A stretch of 35,381 nt of DNA from Clostridia bacterium (lineage in GTDB: Bacteria; Bacillota; Clostridia; Oscillospirales; Acutalibacteraceae): positions 1 through 35,381 of the forward strand of contig JAFPLH010000097.1 in NCBI GenBank assembly GCA_017402845.1, read 5' to 3'. This document shows, piece by piece, positions 23,863 through 33,800 of this stretch (the stretch's first letter is position 1; every line of letters starts with the position of its first letter). Position numbers and translations under genes: made by a program. A model generated the notes under the pieces. The model made no database searches, was not told the DNA's origin, and saw nothing but the letters and a program-made list of their open reading frames with translations.

Positions 23863-23927
23863 GCGCACCTCTGAAAACCTGTGATTTATTATTAAGCATG
23901 CCGAGCATTTCTAAGGCACGTCTGAAC
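23863..23927. repeat. Degenerate repeat end (copy F)
   Basis: GCGCACCTCTGAAAACCTG matches the left end of copy D (GGGCACCTCTAAAAACCTC) in direct orientation 125 bases away. A second related stretch (GGCACGTCTGAACCGCC) lies at the other side. It is probably a decayed or short member of the same element family, upstream of the triple-repeat lipoprotein. Confidence 0.4.
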
Positions 23928-23987
23928 CGCCATAGTTTTAAAGCTGCACTTTAATGAATAATAAAACAAAATTTTAATTGAGTACAG

Positions 23988-24149
23988 GGCACCTCTAAAA
24001 ACCTCACGCCGTCCATCTCCACCGTGTCTTCAGCCGTCATCTTGCACAAAAAATCTTGACATACGTCAGTATGCCTGCGATTATATTATGCAACCTGCCG
24101 ACTATATCTACGGAACATCTAAACGACAGCAGGTTTTTTATAGATACCT
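23988..24149. repeat. MITE-like palindromic element, copy D
   Basis: About 160 bp with imperfect terminal repeats (GGCACCTCTAAAAACCT and, inverted, GGTATCTATAAAAAACCT). On the minus strand it holds the core CGCAGGCATACTGACGTATG (24053-24079), shared with copies A and B. Apart from this element and copy F, 23928-24240 shows no gene. Confidence 0.68.
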
Positions 24150-24240
24150 TACAAATAAATGCACTCAAAAATCATATATGACCAGATACTTAATATGCAG
24201 CACATTCAAGTATACGATTCAATAGAATAAATAATACTGA

Positions 24241-24975
24241 TCAGAAATCCAGTTCTCTTTTTCTGAATATCAGCACTGAGATCAGAAGCGAGCCGCCTAT
24301 ATATACGACAATCGCACCAAACAACAATTTTGCACACGATTGACCGAGTACAATATTAGTATAAATGTGATTAATCAGACCTGTATATGTGTTTCTCCGC
24401 AAAAAATAAAGCGGTCCCAGATGCAAAGAATCAGTGAGCAAACCCATAAACATATATATTATCAGATAAAGCAGGATCTCTACGGCAGTTGCAGTTGCAA
24501 CGTTTGATGATTTATATAGAAATATCGCACTGATAGTTGCGTACCCTATCGCCTTCAGAGCCTCTGTGAAAAATGCTGCATAGAGAGCCGTTCTTTCAAG
24601 CGTACCCATGTCGGTTCTGAATATCAGATTGAGCAGGAATACCCAAACAAACCAAATAACATAGCTGTTTGCAGTTAGTATTATACAGTCAATAAACTTT
24701 GCGATCTGAAGCTTTGCACGAGATAAGCCTCGTCCGATTATACATTGCATTGATCGTGAGCTGAATTCGTCTGCATATACAGAGAGGAATATGCAGATAC
24801 CAAGAATCGTACTGCCGAAATTCTGAATCGTTGTTAGCTGATTTGTCACTGATGACAGGCTATCTCTCTTGCCAAGCATATCATACAGTGAAAAGAATAA
24901 CGTGATCCCCACTATGATCCAGTAAGATTTCTTTTTGAGTATTCTTAGTATGTCTGAAACTATTAAATTTCTCAT
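24241..24975 (-). CDS. ABC-2 type exporter permease, paralogue 2
   Basis: A 244-residue membrane protein with six hydrophobic segments. It closely resembles the upstream permease: both have a basic N-terminus, a motif ADEFSSRSMQCIIGRGLSR (ADEISSHSMQCIIGRGLTR in the other) and a C-terminal FRKRELDF / FRRKEFDF. Two paralogous permeases with one ATPase recall bacteriocin immunity exporters of the LanFEG or BcrAB type. The start was set at ATG 24973-24975, one base after the preceding stop, because it aligns with the paralogue; a TTG at 24985-24987 lies too close to the AAAGGAG site. Confidence 0.82.
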   Translation of the reverse strand: MRNLIVSDILRILKKKSYWIIVGITLFFSLYDMLGKRDSLSSVTNQLTTIQNFGSTILGICIFLSVYADEFSSRSMQCIIGRGLSRAKLQIAKFIDCIILTANSYVIWFVWVFLLNLIFRTDMGTLERTALYAAFFTEALKAIGYATISAIFLYKSSNVATATAVEILLYLIIYMFMGLLTDSLHLGPLYFLRRNTYTGLINHIYTNIVLGQSCAKLLFGAIVVYIGGSLLISVLIFRKRELDF

Positions 24976-24976
24976 A

Positions 24977-25708
24977 TCAGAAATCAAACTCCTTTCTCCG
25001 AAAGAAGATCAGCGTAATAAGCCAAGCCCCTGAAACGTAAATAAGCACACACGGAATAAGCTCCCATGCGGCTGCACCTGCAACAAGCTTATTCATTGCT
25101 CTTAGCAAAAGCATATCATATGAGTAGTAAACAGGTTTTACGCCTAATGTATAAGCTAAACTCACAATGTTAGGAGAAAGCGTTGTAAAGAATATTACAC
25201 CAATCACACCTATTGGAAGCGTATTTGTTATAAAGAGCAGCATCATTGAAAATGTGGAAGCTCCTACAACCTTTAGAATACATATCAATACATAAGCGCA
25301 ATAAGCAAGCTTCTGAGAATGACTGAAAGAATATGCTTTAAACAAAAATACTCCCTGCACACCCATATACACCACGAAAACAATGGTTGTAAGAATAATG
25401 CAATCTGAAAGCTTTGCCCATAGAATCTTGTTTCTTGTTAGCCCCCTGCCAATAATGCACTGCATTGAATGTGACGAGATCTCATCAGCATATACTCCCA
25501 TGAAAATAGGGATAGAGATAAACAGAAGAAAAAATCCTTTTGATGTATAAGAATTTATCGCATCAAGCACGGCTGCTGCATTACTATCGTGCATTGTCGC
25601 ATTTCCTATGATCGAGAAAAAGCTGAGCAGACTAAAGATGATCCACATTCTTTTGAATGATTTTTTTCTGAATATCCTGTATAGATCTGCATATATCAGT
25701 CTGATCAA
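24977..25708 (-). CDS. ABC-2 type exporter permease, paralogue 1
   Basis: A 243-residue membrane protein with six hydrophobic segments and the motif ADEISSHSMQCIIGRGLTR after the second. The gene starts with TTG 25706-25708, which overlaps the TGA of the ATPase gene (TTGA), so translation is coupled. It probably forms a heterodimeric channel with its paralogue downstream. Such transporters commonly expel or exclude peptide antibiotics; the substrate here is unknown. Confidence 0.82.
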   Translation of the reverse strand: MIRLIYADLYRIFRKKSFKRMWIIFSLLSFFSIIGNATMHDSNAAAVLDAINSYTSKGFFLLFISIPIFMGVYADEISSHSMQCIIGRGLTRNKILWAKLSDCIILTTIVFVVYMGVQGVFLFKAYSFSHSQKLAYCAYVLICILKVVGASTFSMMLLFITNTLPIGVIGVIFFTTLSPNIVSLAYTLGVKPVYYSYDMLLLRAMNKLVAGAAAWELIPCVLIYVSGAWLITLIFFRRKEFDF

Positions 25709-26532
25709 TTCGCACCACCGCCTATCAGATCAAAGTAGAAGTCTTCAAGAGTCATCTTATCTGCAACCTCATGAAGAATGTTTATACCATTCTCTGCAAG
25801 CAGCTTTTGCGCACGCTCTATATCATCTGATGAAAGTGCAATATTTACCTCAGGCTTTTTAGATTTCAGATCGTCTTGTGTGATCTCTTTTGCTACAATA
25901 CCGTTGTGAACGATTCCAAAGCGGTCAGCCGTATGTTCAAGCTCACCCAGAATGTGTGATGATACGATGATAGTCATATTGTATTCATCACGAATATGGC
26001 GTATCATGTGTCGAACATCTGCAATTCCCTGAGGATCAAGACCGTTTGTCGGCTCGTCAAGAATTAGTATTTCAGGATTACCGAGAATAGCATTTCCTAT
26101 ACCGAGTCGCTGCTTCATTCCAAGCGAATATCCCTTATAAGGCTTTTTGTTGTCTTCAAGACCTACAATCTCAAGAACTCTTGTGATCTCGTTCTTTATC
26201 TCTTTATGTGGAATACCCTTCGCACGAGCATAATATTGAAGATTATCTCTCGCTGATAGGTAACCGTAGAAGTTAGAGCCTACAAAAAAACCAACCTTGC
26301 GTCTGTTAGCAAACAGCTCTCTTTTGTTTTTAGAGCCTGCTATTGAAACTGTTCCGGACGTATACTCCGATAGTCCGAGTATCATTTTGAAGATCGTTGT
26401 CTTACCTGCACCGTTTTTCCCCACAAGACCGTATATATCGCCCCTATTCACCTGCATATTTACCCCTTTGAGGACCTCGTGCTTTCCATAGCTTTTAACT
26501 ATATTCTCCAGCTTTATAACTGCTTCACTCAT
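25705..26532 (-). CDS. ABC exporter ATP-binding protein (CcmA/LanF-like)
   Basis: A 275-residue ATPase with Walker A GKNGAGKTT, signature YSLGMKQRLGIGNAIL, Walker B ILILDEPTNGLDPQG and H-loop SSHILGELE, all intact. A C-terminal regulatory extension of about 60 residues follows, as in drug and bacteriocin-immunity ATPases. It overlaps the first permease gene and lies 18 bases after the M13 peptidase gene. The four genes 28623-24241 form one transcription unit. Confidence 0.9.
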   Translation of the reverse strand: MSEAVIKLENIVKSYGKHEVLKGVNMQVNRGDIYGLVGKNGAGKTTIFKMILGLSEYTSGTVSIAGSKNKRELFANRRKVGFFVGSNFYGYLSARDNLQYYARAKGIPHKEIKNEITRVLEIVGLEDNKKPYKGYSLGMKQRLGIGNAILGNPEILILDEPTNGLDPQGIADVRHMIRHIRDEYNMTIIVSSHILGELEHTADRFGIVHNGIVAKEITQDDLKSKKPEVNIALSSDDIERAQKLLAENGINILHEVADKMTLEDFYFDLIGGGAN

Positions 26533-26550
26533 CGAATGTTCCTCCTTATG

Positions 26551-28623
26551 TTACCATACGCAAATACGGTTTTCGGGTGCTAAGTACATGCCGTCCCCCG
26601 GTTTGATATCATACGTTTTTATAAATTCGTCAAACTGCTGTAAGCCTACGTTTATTCTAAGATAGTCGAGAGGATGTTCGTCATTTGTAACACTATATTT
26701 CTCCATTTCACGGCTTATCTGACCTGCATAAAAATGTGCATACGCACGGAAAAACTTATCGTAATCAAAGTTTTCGCTTTTCTTTGCAATTGACAAAGCT
26801 CCTTTGATACCGCCGAGATCGGCTATCTGTTCATTTGCTACCTTGTTTCCGTCTATCGGCATTACACCGCTGAAAGGTGTGATCATACTATAATATGACG
26901 CTACTTTCGACGATTTTTCACGGAAAACGCTGTTATCTTCCATAGACATCCATGTTTTTATTACACCGTTGTGGTCAGTTTTGGCTCCTGTCGTATCAAA
27001 AGCGTGAGTCATTTCATGACCGATAAAGCAGCCGAGAGTTGCAAGCTTTTCTTCATATTCCATATCAGGAGAATAAACCGGCTCCTGTAACATTCCCCAC
27101 ATGATAAATACTGCATTCTGTGAAATGTCATAAAAAGCATTACACTCGGTAATACTCATGGAATACGGCTCCCAGTTCTCTCTTGACTCTCCAAGACTGA
27201 CAACCTGCCGCTGAAATTCAGAGCAATAACGAAATGATTCGGCACACGCTTCAATAAAACTTCCGCCCTCGTCTTTTGTCTTGATATTGCAGCTGTCATA
27301 ATTTGCAGCTATGCTCGTTTTGCCCACGTGCAGCACAATATTGTCAAGCTTCTTTATTGCCATATTGCGTGTTTCTTCTGAAAGCCATTCTGTATTATTG
27401 AGCAGTTCTCTGTAATAATCAATATAATCAGCAGCTATGGCTTTAACATCATCAACCGCCCTCTGATCGTAGTATTTGTCAATCCATGCCTGATCGAGAG
27501 CCGGCTGCATTTTAGCCTGTGTTATATACGAGAGAATAAGACGGTTGGCTGATGTTTCAATAACTTCTTCTGTACTTTTGGAAGTATCATTTAATAAACC
27601 GCGTCTATCATACAATTTCACAAGCGCTTCATGGTCAAGAAACATTTCGGTGATACGTAATAGATGTACTATATAGTAAGATTTTATGTCATCGAGGTTC
27701 TGCGAATTATAAAGCTTGTTTATGCCTGCAAGCTTAGAGGCATCTACCTGAAACAATTCATACTCTGCGCTTCTACTTTTAAGAATATCAAGACAAGGAT
27801 AGTTATCGCACATCTTCTCAATTTCGCTGCGTGTATAGTTTTTATGTCCAATATTAATATCGCTTTTTTGCGTATCAGCCTCAGCGATAAGACTTTCTAT
27901 ATGATAGCAGCCCTTTATTATCTTTTCGATATTCTTCTTGTCGAATCCGAATCTTGTCAACAGATATTCCGTTCTGCCATCAGTGAACTTTTTTGCATTC
28001 ATACCCACGGAATCTATATTAGTGTATTCATTTGCCGACTCAAGAGTATATTCCATGGTATTAAGAAAAGCAACGGGTGTATCTGTCGTTTCATAACGCA
28101 CCGTTGAAAACGACTCCGATATCATATTAAGTCCAAAAGGGTTCTTTTCGAGATCTTTCTCATACTCGATAAGCTCATTGACAGACGTTATTTCGGTGAT
28201 TGCGTCAAGATACGGTCTGAGCGGCTCAATTCCCTGAGAGTTGCGAAGCTCATCATCTTTTGCAAGGTCTACAAACTTTCTCAGCTCCTGAGCATACTTT
28301 GCATTTAATGTATCATCGTTAATAACCTCTATGTACTTATCCTTCATATTATTATCGAGTATTTCTATGGATTTTATATCTTTATCTGTTGAAGCAGCAA
28401 GCGACAGAATGTATTCTTTATTCGATGCAGCCGCAAAATCGTCTTGAAGGCGAGGCGTTGATTCGGCGGTAATTTCACCTCTCATGTTTGAATCTACCCA
28501 CTTACCGTTACCCGGAACATTTACAGTTCCACCCACTTCATCCATATCACCTGTACAAGATGACAATGATATAGTAAAGACTATCGCTAAGAGCAGACTG
28601 AGTATTGATTTTTGTTTCTTCAT
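26551..28623 (-). CDS. M13 (neprilysin/PepO-like) metallopeptidase lipoprotein
   Basis: A 690-residue extracellular zinc peptidase tethered as a lipoprotein (lipobox SSC, about residue 24). The zinc motif HEMTH (near residue 535; usual HE[IL]TH) and third ligand in NEQIADLGG (Glu with Asp four later) are present, so it should be active; the length is normal for M13. M13 enzymes cut peptides of up to about 40 residues. The start is uncertain: ATG 28621-28623 is 14 bases from AAAGGAG, while TTG 28636-28638 is only two bases from it. First gene of an operon with an ABC-2 exporter, suggesting a joint defence against, or processing of, small peptides. Confidence 0.9.
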   Translation of the reverse strand: MKKQKSILSLLLAIVFTISLSSCTGDMDEVGGTVNVPGNGKWVDSNMRGEITAESTPRLQDDFAAASNKEYILSLAASTDKDIKSIEILDNNMKDKYIEVINDDTLNAKYAQELRKFVDLAKDDELRNSQGIEPLRPYLDAITEITSVNELIEYEKDLEKNPFGLNMISESFSTVRYETTDTPVAFLNTMEYTLESANEYTNIDSVGMNAKKFTDGRTEYLLTRFGFDKKNIEKIIKGCYHIESLIAEADTQKSDINIGHKNYTRSEIEKMCDNYPCLDILKSRSAEYELFQVDASKLAGINKLYNSQNLDDIKSYYIVHLLRITEMFLDHEALVKLYDRRGLLNDTSKSTEEVIETSANRLILSYITQAKMQPALDQAWIDKYYDQRAVDDVKAIAADYIDYYRELLNNTEWLSEETRNMAIKKLDNIVLHVGKTSIAANYDSCNIKTKDEGGSFIEACAESFRYCSEFQRQVVSLGESRENWEPYSMSITECNAFYDISQNAVFIMWGMLQEPVYSPDMEYEEKLATLGCFIGHEMTHAFDTTGAKTDHNGVIKTWMSMEDNSVFREKSSKVASYYSMITPFSGVMPIDGNKVANEQIADLGGIKGALSIAKKSENFDYDKFFRAYAHFYAGQISREMEKYSVTNDEHPLDYLRINVGLQQFDEFIKTYDIKPGDGMYLAPENRICVW

Positions 28624-28689
28624 TTCTTTTTTCAACACTCCTTTCGCAATTTGTTTGAACGAACAATAAATGCGTACAATTTCATCTTC

Positions 28690-28755
28690 ATTGCAGTTCT
28701 AAAAACCTGCGGTACTTCAGATGTACCTCAGATTTAGTTGGCAGACTGCACATTT
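28690..28755. repeat. Short palindromic repeat remnant (copy E)
   Basis: TTGCAGTTCTAAAAACCTGC and the nearby GGTACttcagatGTACC recall the ends and centre of copy D, but the element is short and diverged. It lies ahead of the M13 gene. Otherwise 28639-28950 contains no gene I can support; the open frames there lack ribosome sites. Confidence 0.35.
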
Positions 28756-28950
28756 GCCCTGAGAGTACATATTATAACTTTTCGTTTTCTGTATATAGGT
28801 ACTCTTATCGTCAATATCGCCCTAATTATATCACAACAATTTGACATAATCAACACTGATTTTTCTTTGATAGCATTTTACAATATTATTTGTGAATTCC
28901 AAATTGGAAATTTCTTTACTGTTATTATTATTTCTTGCAAAATCACATAC

Positions 28951-28984
28951 AAAAAACAGTGCGGTCATTTTGTGAACTGCACTG
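28951..28984 (-). terminator. Intrinsic terminator downstream of the flavoprotein-rubredoxin operon
   Basis: Minus strand: CAGTGCAGT and, across the loop, ACCGCACTG form about nine pairs (with G-U), followed by TTTTTTG. It is 100 bases after the stop of the flavoprotein gene. Confidence 0.72.
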
Positions 28985-29083
28985 CTTTTATCTTTTATTA
29001 TCAATAATTTAACGTATTCATACAATACCTCACAAATTCGCTGCTGAACTGTCAAGCTGTTTTTGTTCGGAACTGCATTTATA

Positions 29084-29710
29084 CTACTTTATGACTTTCT
29101 CAAAATCGGAAGCAGGATGCTTACACCACGGACAAATGAAATCTTCGGGAAGCTCCTCACCGACATATTCATAGCCGCATATGCTACAACGCCATACCGT
29201 TTGCCCGTCAGGTGTTTTCTTGCCTGTGTCCTGCGGCTTGGGCTTAATGTTTGCGTGATAGTATGCATAATCGGCTGAGGGTACGTCATTCAATACGCCT
29301 GTATCTGTAACATCTGCGATAAACATTGTATGAGTACCTAAGTCAATTGTATTTATTACGTCTGCCGATATGAAAGAATTTATTCCTTTTGTTATAACCA
29401 ATACTCCGTTAAGACCTCTTGCGCAATCTTTGAAGCCTTCAAACTTGTTTACGCTGCGTCCGCTTTGAAAACCGAATCTTTTAAACAGCTCGAAGTCTGC
29501 TTTTTGGTTGATTACAGAAGCTGTAAATTTCTTTGATGTCATTATCATATCATGAGTATAATTCGACTTGTTGATCGTCACACATACCCTGTTTGGCTCG
29601 GTTGTGACCTGCATTAAGGTATTTGTAATACAGCCGTTGTCTTTTCCGTCAACGGTTGCAGTTATCACAAAAAGTCCGTAGGTAATGTTAAACATTGCAT
29701 TTTTGCTCAT
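29084..29710 (-). CDS. Flavin reductase-like domain fused to rubredoxin (Hrb-type)
   Basis: A 208-residue cytosolic redox protein. Residues about 1-155 form a flavin reductase-like FMN-binding domain (ITATVDGKDNGCITNTLMQV; PNRVCVTINKSNY). The C-terminal 40 residues are a complete rubredoxin with C-x2-C-G-Y and C-P-x-C (WRCSICGYEY and FICPWCKHP). Such high-molecular-weight rubredoxins pass electrons from NAD(P)H to flavodiiron proteins or other acceptors that remove O2, peroxide or NO in anaerobes. It is the last of three genes, after a pyrophosphatase and a membrane protein. The start ATG 29708-29710 has a GAGGGAT ribosome site. Confidence 0.92.
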   Translation of the reverse strand: MSKNAMFNITYGLFVITATVDGKDNGCITNTLMQVTTEPNRVCVTINKSNYTHDMIMTSKKFTASVINQKADFELFKRFGFQSGRSVNKFEGFKDCARGLNGVLVITKGINSFISADVINTIDLGTHTMFIADVTDTGVLNDVPSADYAYYHANIKPKPQDTGKKTPDGQTVWRCSICGYEYVGEELPEDFICPWCKHPASDFEKVIK

Positions 29711-29724
29711 AGCTATCCCTCGCT

Positions 29725-30201
29725 TTATTCTGTATGTTTCTTTAATTTTGGTGCGGAAACAGCTCTCTTATCCTGTGCATGCATAAGCACGGCAACAGCA
29801 GAAAGTATGGTTATAACTAAATAGCACAAAACACTGACTAATGCTCCTATTCCGATATTTGCTCCAATAAAAAGCATTATCGACATCATTCCTATCAAGC
29901 CGCAGCCTATTCCGACAAAATTCTTTATATTTGTTTTTTTATCGAAAAACATAAAGAAAAATCCTAACAGCGGCAAGAAAATGAATAATAGTCCGATCAC
30001 AATGTTTGATCTCATGGGTAAACTTCCGCCCATTGCTCCGAAAGCTAAGTTTAATGCTGTCATTTCAACAAGCGTTTCTTTGCCCTGTATCTCTACATAG
30101 TCTACTGCATATGTTGTTGAAAGCATATAACCGCAAACTATAAACAGTGCTATAAGCACTCGCCTTGTATTTCTGCACCTTTTTGTTTCTGTTTCGCTCA
30201 T
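29725..30201 (-). CDS. Hypothetical four-helix membrane protein
   Basis: A 158-residue protein with four hydrophobic helices (about 14-32, 60-85, 92-113, 115-140), a basic N-terminus and a basic C-terminal tail. I recognise no family. Its ATG shares one base with the stop of the pyrophosphatase gene (TAATG), so translation is coupled; it lies 14 bases before the flavoprotein gene. Confidence 0.75.
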   Translation of the reverse strand: MSETETKRCRNTRRVLIALFIVCGYMLSTTYAVDYVEIQGKETLVEMTALNLAFGAMGGSLPMRSNIVIGLLFIFLPLLGFFFMFFDKKTNIKNFVGIGCGLIGMMSIMLFIGANIGIGALVSVLCYLVITILSAVAVLMHAQDKRAVSAPKLKKHTE

Positions 30202-30740
30202 TACAACTTACCGCAAAAGCCTTTCTTATATGATTCTATTGTAGACGCTATTATCTCCACAGCCTTTTCTCTGGTCAAGACCTCATCTACCGCTGTTTCT
30301 TTATTTTCAAGCGTCTTGTACACCGTAAAGAAGTGACACATCTCCTCAAAGATATGTGACGGGAGCTGTGTTATATCGGTGTATGTATTGTATGTCGGAT
30401 CATTAAACGGTATTGCAATTATCTTCTCGTCATTTCTGCCGTTGTCTATCATTTTTATTACACCGATAGGATAACAGCGTACAAGCGTCAGCGGCTCAAT
30501 CTGTTCTGAACACAGCACAAGTACGTCAAGCGGATCTTTATCGTCTGCATACGTTCTGGGAATAAATCCGTAGTTTGCGGGGTAATGAGTTGAGGTATAA
30601 AGAATTCTGTCAAGAATAAGCATACCTGTTTTTTTTTCAAGCTCGTATTTTAGCTTGCTGCCCTTTGATATCTCTATAACGGCAACAAAGTCTTCAGGTG
30701 CTATTCTTTCTTCGTCAATGTCATGCCAAATGTTCATCAT
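30201..30740 (-). CDS. ppa: Inorganic pyrophosphatase, soluble family I
   Basis: A 179-residue cytosolic enzyme hydrolysing pyrophosphate and so driving biosynthetic reactions. The family I signature with metal-binding Asp residues is intact (YADDKDPLDVLVL), as are THYPANYGFIP and the start IEISKGSKLKYE. The start was set at ATG 30738-30740, eight bases after AAGGAG; the next codon is also ATG. First gene of a three-gene unit. Confidence 0.93.
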   Translation of the reverse strand: MMNIWHDIDEERIAPEDFVAVIEISKGSKLKYELEKKTGMLILDRILYTSTHYPANYGFIPRTYADDKDPLDVLVLCSEQIEPLTLVRCYPIGVIKMIDNGRNDEKIIAIPFNDPTYNTYTDITQLPSHIFEEMCHFFTVYKTLENKETAVDEVLTREKAVEIIASTIESYKKGFCGKL

Positions 30741-30773
30741 ACACACTTCTCCTTAGAATAATATGTTGTTATT

Positions 30774-30799
30774 ATTATATAACATCTTTCTCATAAATT
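30774..30799 (-). promoter_or_regulatory. Likely promoter of the pyrophosphatase operon
   Basis: Minus strand: perfect -10 TATAAT at 30774-30779. The -35 region 17 bases upstream (TGGAAT-like) is poor. The gap to the divergently unrelated end of addA is short and AT-rich. Confidence 0.4.
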
Positions 30800-30828
30800 C
30801 CATAGAAAAATACAAATGATTGGAAAAT

Positions 30829-33800
30829 TTACAATTTTGTAACCTTAATATACTCACCTAACTTAAACGAGTAGAGAAGGCACTCTGCAACAACTTTTCC
30901 TGTTATTTGCTCAACTGCCATTTTATACAGATCGAGTTGTTTATAATACATTTCTTCAAGCTCTGCAAGAGAAGATACTTTATCTGTTTTGTAATCAATT
31001 ATGACTATTTTACCGTTTTCTTCAAACATACAGTCAACAGCACCCTGAAGAATAATCGGTTCTTCGCTGTAAGGAGATATAAGCGTACTATCGGCAACCC
31101 CTGCGGGTATTTCCACCGTAAAGCGATACTCACGCTCGGTATTTTCAGATGAAAGTATTCTTTTCATCAAATGGCTGTCAAAGAATGATTTCAGACTCTC
31201 TTTGTCAAGACAATCTGCTTGTGCTTCGGTTATAAAGCCTCTCTCAACAAGCCTTTGTACCTCGCTGTCTATATCACAAGACGCTTTTTTAAAATCACAA
31301 TACTGTACAAAATTGTGCATTGCAGTACCCTTTTGTGCACCTGAGATTTTTTTATCTCTAAGAAAGTCGGGTTTACTTACTGCACGGAAATACTTTTCTG
31401 TTTCTCTGTGCGAAAGCGCAGAGGCTGAAACCTTCATAGGTATTGTTGTAAGCTCACGATACTTATACTCAGCGGTCAAGCTGCGCTCGATAAACTCTTT
31501 ATACTCAGCTTTTGCCTTTTCTCTTACACTTTCGTCAACATTGTTATCTTCGGTTGTTTCATATTCGGTTTGTTCACTGTTATCCTGCTTATACAGCTCA
31601 TTAATATCCTCGACTATATGAATATCCCACTGCTTTGCCTGAATGTGCGAAAATCCGCCGGTATAACCTGCTGTCTTTCTAAGCTCTGCCGAACATGGAT
31701 GAACAAGCACACACTGAGCCAGCCAATCACCCAAAGACTTTGCGCTGCTGACGCTGTAAGGAGTAATGCGTTCATCAAATGCAAGCTTTTCGGCAACCTT
31801 TGACAGATAATCTGTTGTATCGCTTACAGTTGTCACAAGTATCAGTTTTTCCCTTGCCCGTGTTAATGCAACATACAGCACTCTTAATTCTTCGCTCATT
31901 TCGTTTCGCTTTATTTCAAGCGAAACTGCCTCTCTCGGCATTGTTGTATACTTGCAAAAACGCTGTTTATCCTTTTCCTTTATACCGATACCCAATTCAT
32001 TGTGAAGAAGTACCTCGCCTGATAAATCACTGTTGATCTTATGCGATAAGCCTGCAACTATACAGAACGGAAATTCCAGTCCCTTTGATTTATGTATAGT
32101 CATAATTCTGACTGCGCCGCCGTTGATATGCGTTGGTCTTTTAGCAGATTCAAGATTTCCGCCCTGTTCACGAAGCTTATCAATAAATCTGACAAAACCG
32201 CCTAATCCCCTGTAACCCGATTCTTCATAGCTCTTTGCGTATACGGTAAGCAGCCTGAGATTCTTTCTGCGGTATTCTCCCTCATCCTCTGCGGATACTA
32301 TTTCAGGGAAAGATGTTTCTGCATATATCTTGTTTATAAGCTCATCTGTGGGCAGCTCGATCGCAATACGCCTGAATTCATCAAGAGCTTCAACAAAGCT
32401 TTTTACTTTTTCATTTTCGTTCGCACTTTCATGCAGTATCGCAGCATAAAGCGAGCCTTTGGGAGAATTGGTGCGAATGGCTGCAAGATCATCAGGTGTA
32501 AAGCCAAAAATCGGACTCAGCATTACAGCCGCCAACGGAATATCTCTGACGGGGTTATCAATGATTTGCAGCAAAGACATTATTATACGAATTTCTTTGC
32601 GTTCAAAAAAGCTGTCTGAGATCTCACTAACAGAGGGAATACCTAATTTTTTTAGCTCTTCGCTGTATATATTTGCCCGCCCTTTTACGCCTCGCAGCAA
32701 AATGCAAAAATCAGAGTATTCGGGTTTGCGTCTGCTGCCTTTTTCGTATACATACTCCGTTTGTTTTAACTCATTGATTAGTCTGCCAATATACCGTGCC
32801 TCGTCAGCATCTTTGTTTTTAGATTCTGAGTTTTTCACTCCGAGCAAATGATAAGAAACCTCTTTGCCGCTGTCCTGATCATAATCTGCCTGCGGCACAA
32901 GCTTTTCTTCTTCTGTATAATCTATATCTCCTACTTGTTCGGACATCAGATTCTGAAACACGAAATTTACAGCATTTGTAACGCCTTTTCGACTTCTGAA
33001 ATTTCTGTCAAGAATGATTTTTGCAGGGTACTGCTCATTTTCCCTTGAATACGGCTTATATCTATTCTTTCTGCGTATGAATATTTCAGGCATTGCCTGT
33101 CTGAAACGATATATACTCTGCTTTACGTCGCCAACTACAAACAGCTTTCTGTCATTGTCGCTAACTGCTTTGAATATAGTATCCTGAATATTATTTACAT
33201 CCTGATACTCGTCTACCATTACATAATCGAAACGTGATGAGACCTCTTTTGCAATATTCGTTGTAACAATACAGTTTTCTGTGATACGAACAAGAAGCTT
33301 TAATGTCCAGTGCTCCAAATCAGAGAAATCAGCAGCAGATTTTTCTCTTTTAAGCATTGAGTATTCCTCGCCAAAGCTTTTAATTATTTCAAACAAGCAC
33401 TTTACAATAGGCGCAAGCTCCCCGATTTCCCTGCGGCATTCTTCGCTGTTTATACTAAAGATGTTATTTAGTTCTGATGTTATCTTTTTTATAGTATCAC
33501 GATAAGCAGCAATTGCCATTTTTGTGTAATTATCTTTAAAGCCTTTTGGTGTACTCAATGTTCCGAAAGAATAATTACTGATCGTATATCCGATACTATC
33601 CCATTTTCCTTCTTCAACATACTGTTTCAGAGTATCTATAAATTCTGCATCATTGTAAATACACTGCCCAAATTTTGCTTCAAGAAGTTTAGGTTCATCT
33701 GAAAGCATCTTTATACTAAGATCGCTGATATTCTTCATAAAGCCGACAGTCATACAAGCGTGCGACAGCACAACCTTTCCCCACTGTGTTTCATCAGGCT

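Noticed and set aside
28738..29055. Two overlapping frames (plus 28738-29007, minus 28831-29055) as small membrane genes
   Set aside because: Neither has a ribosome site, the plus frame uses TTG inside a repeat remnant, and a terminator for the neighbouring operon lies within them.
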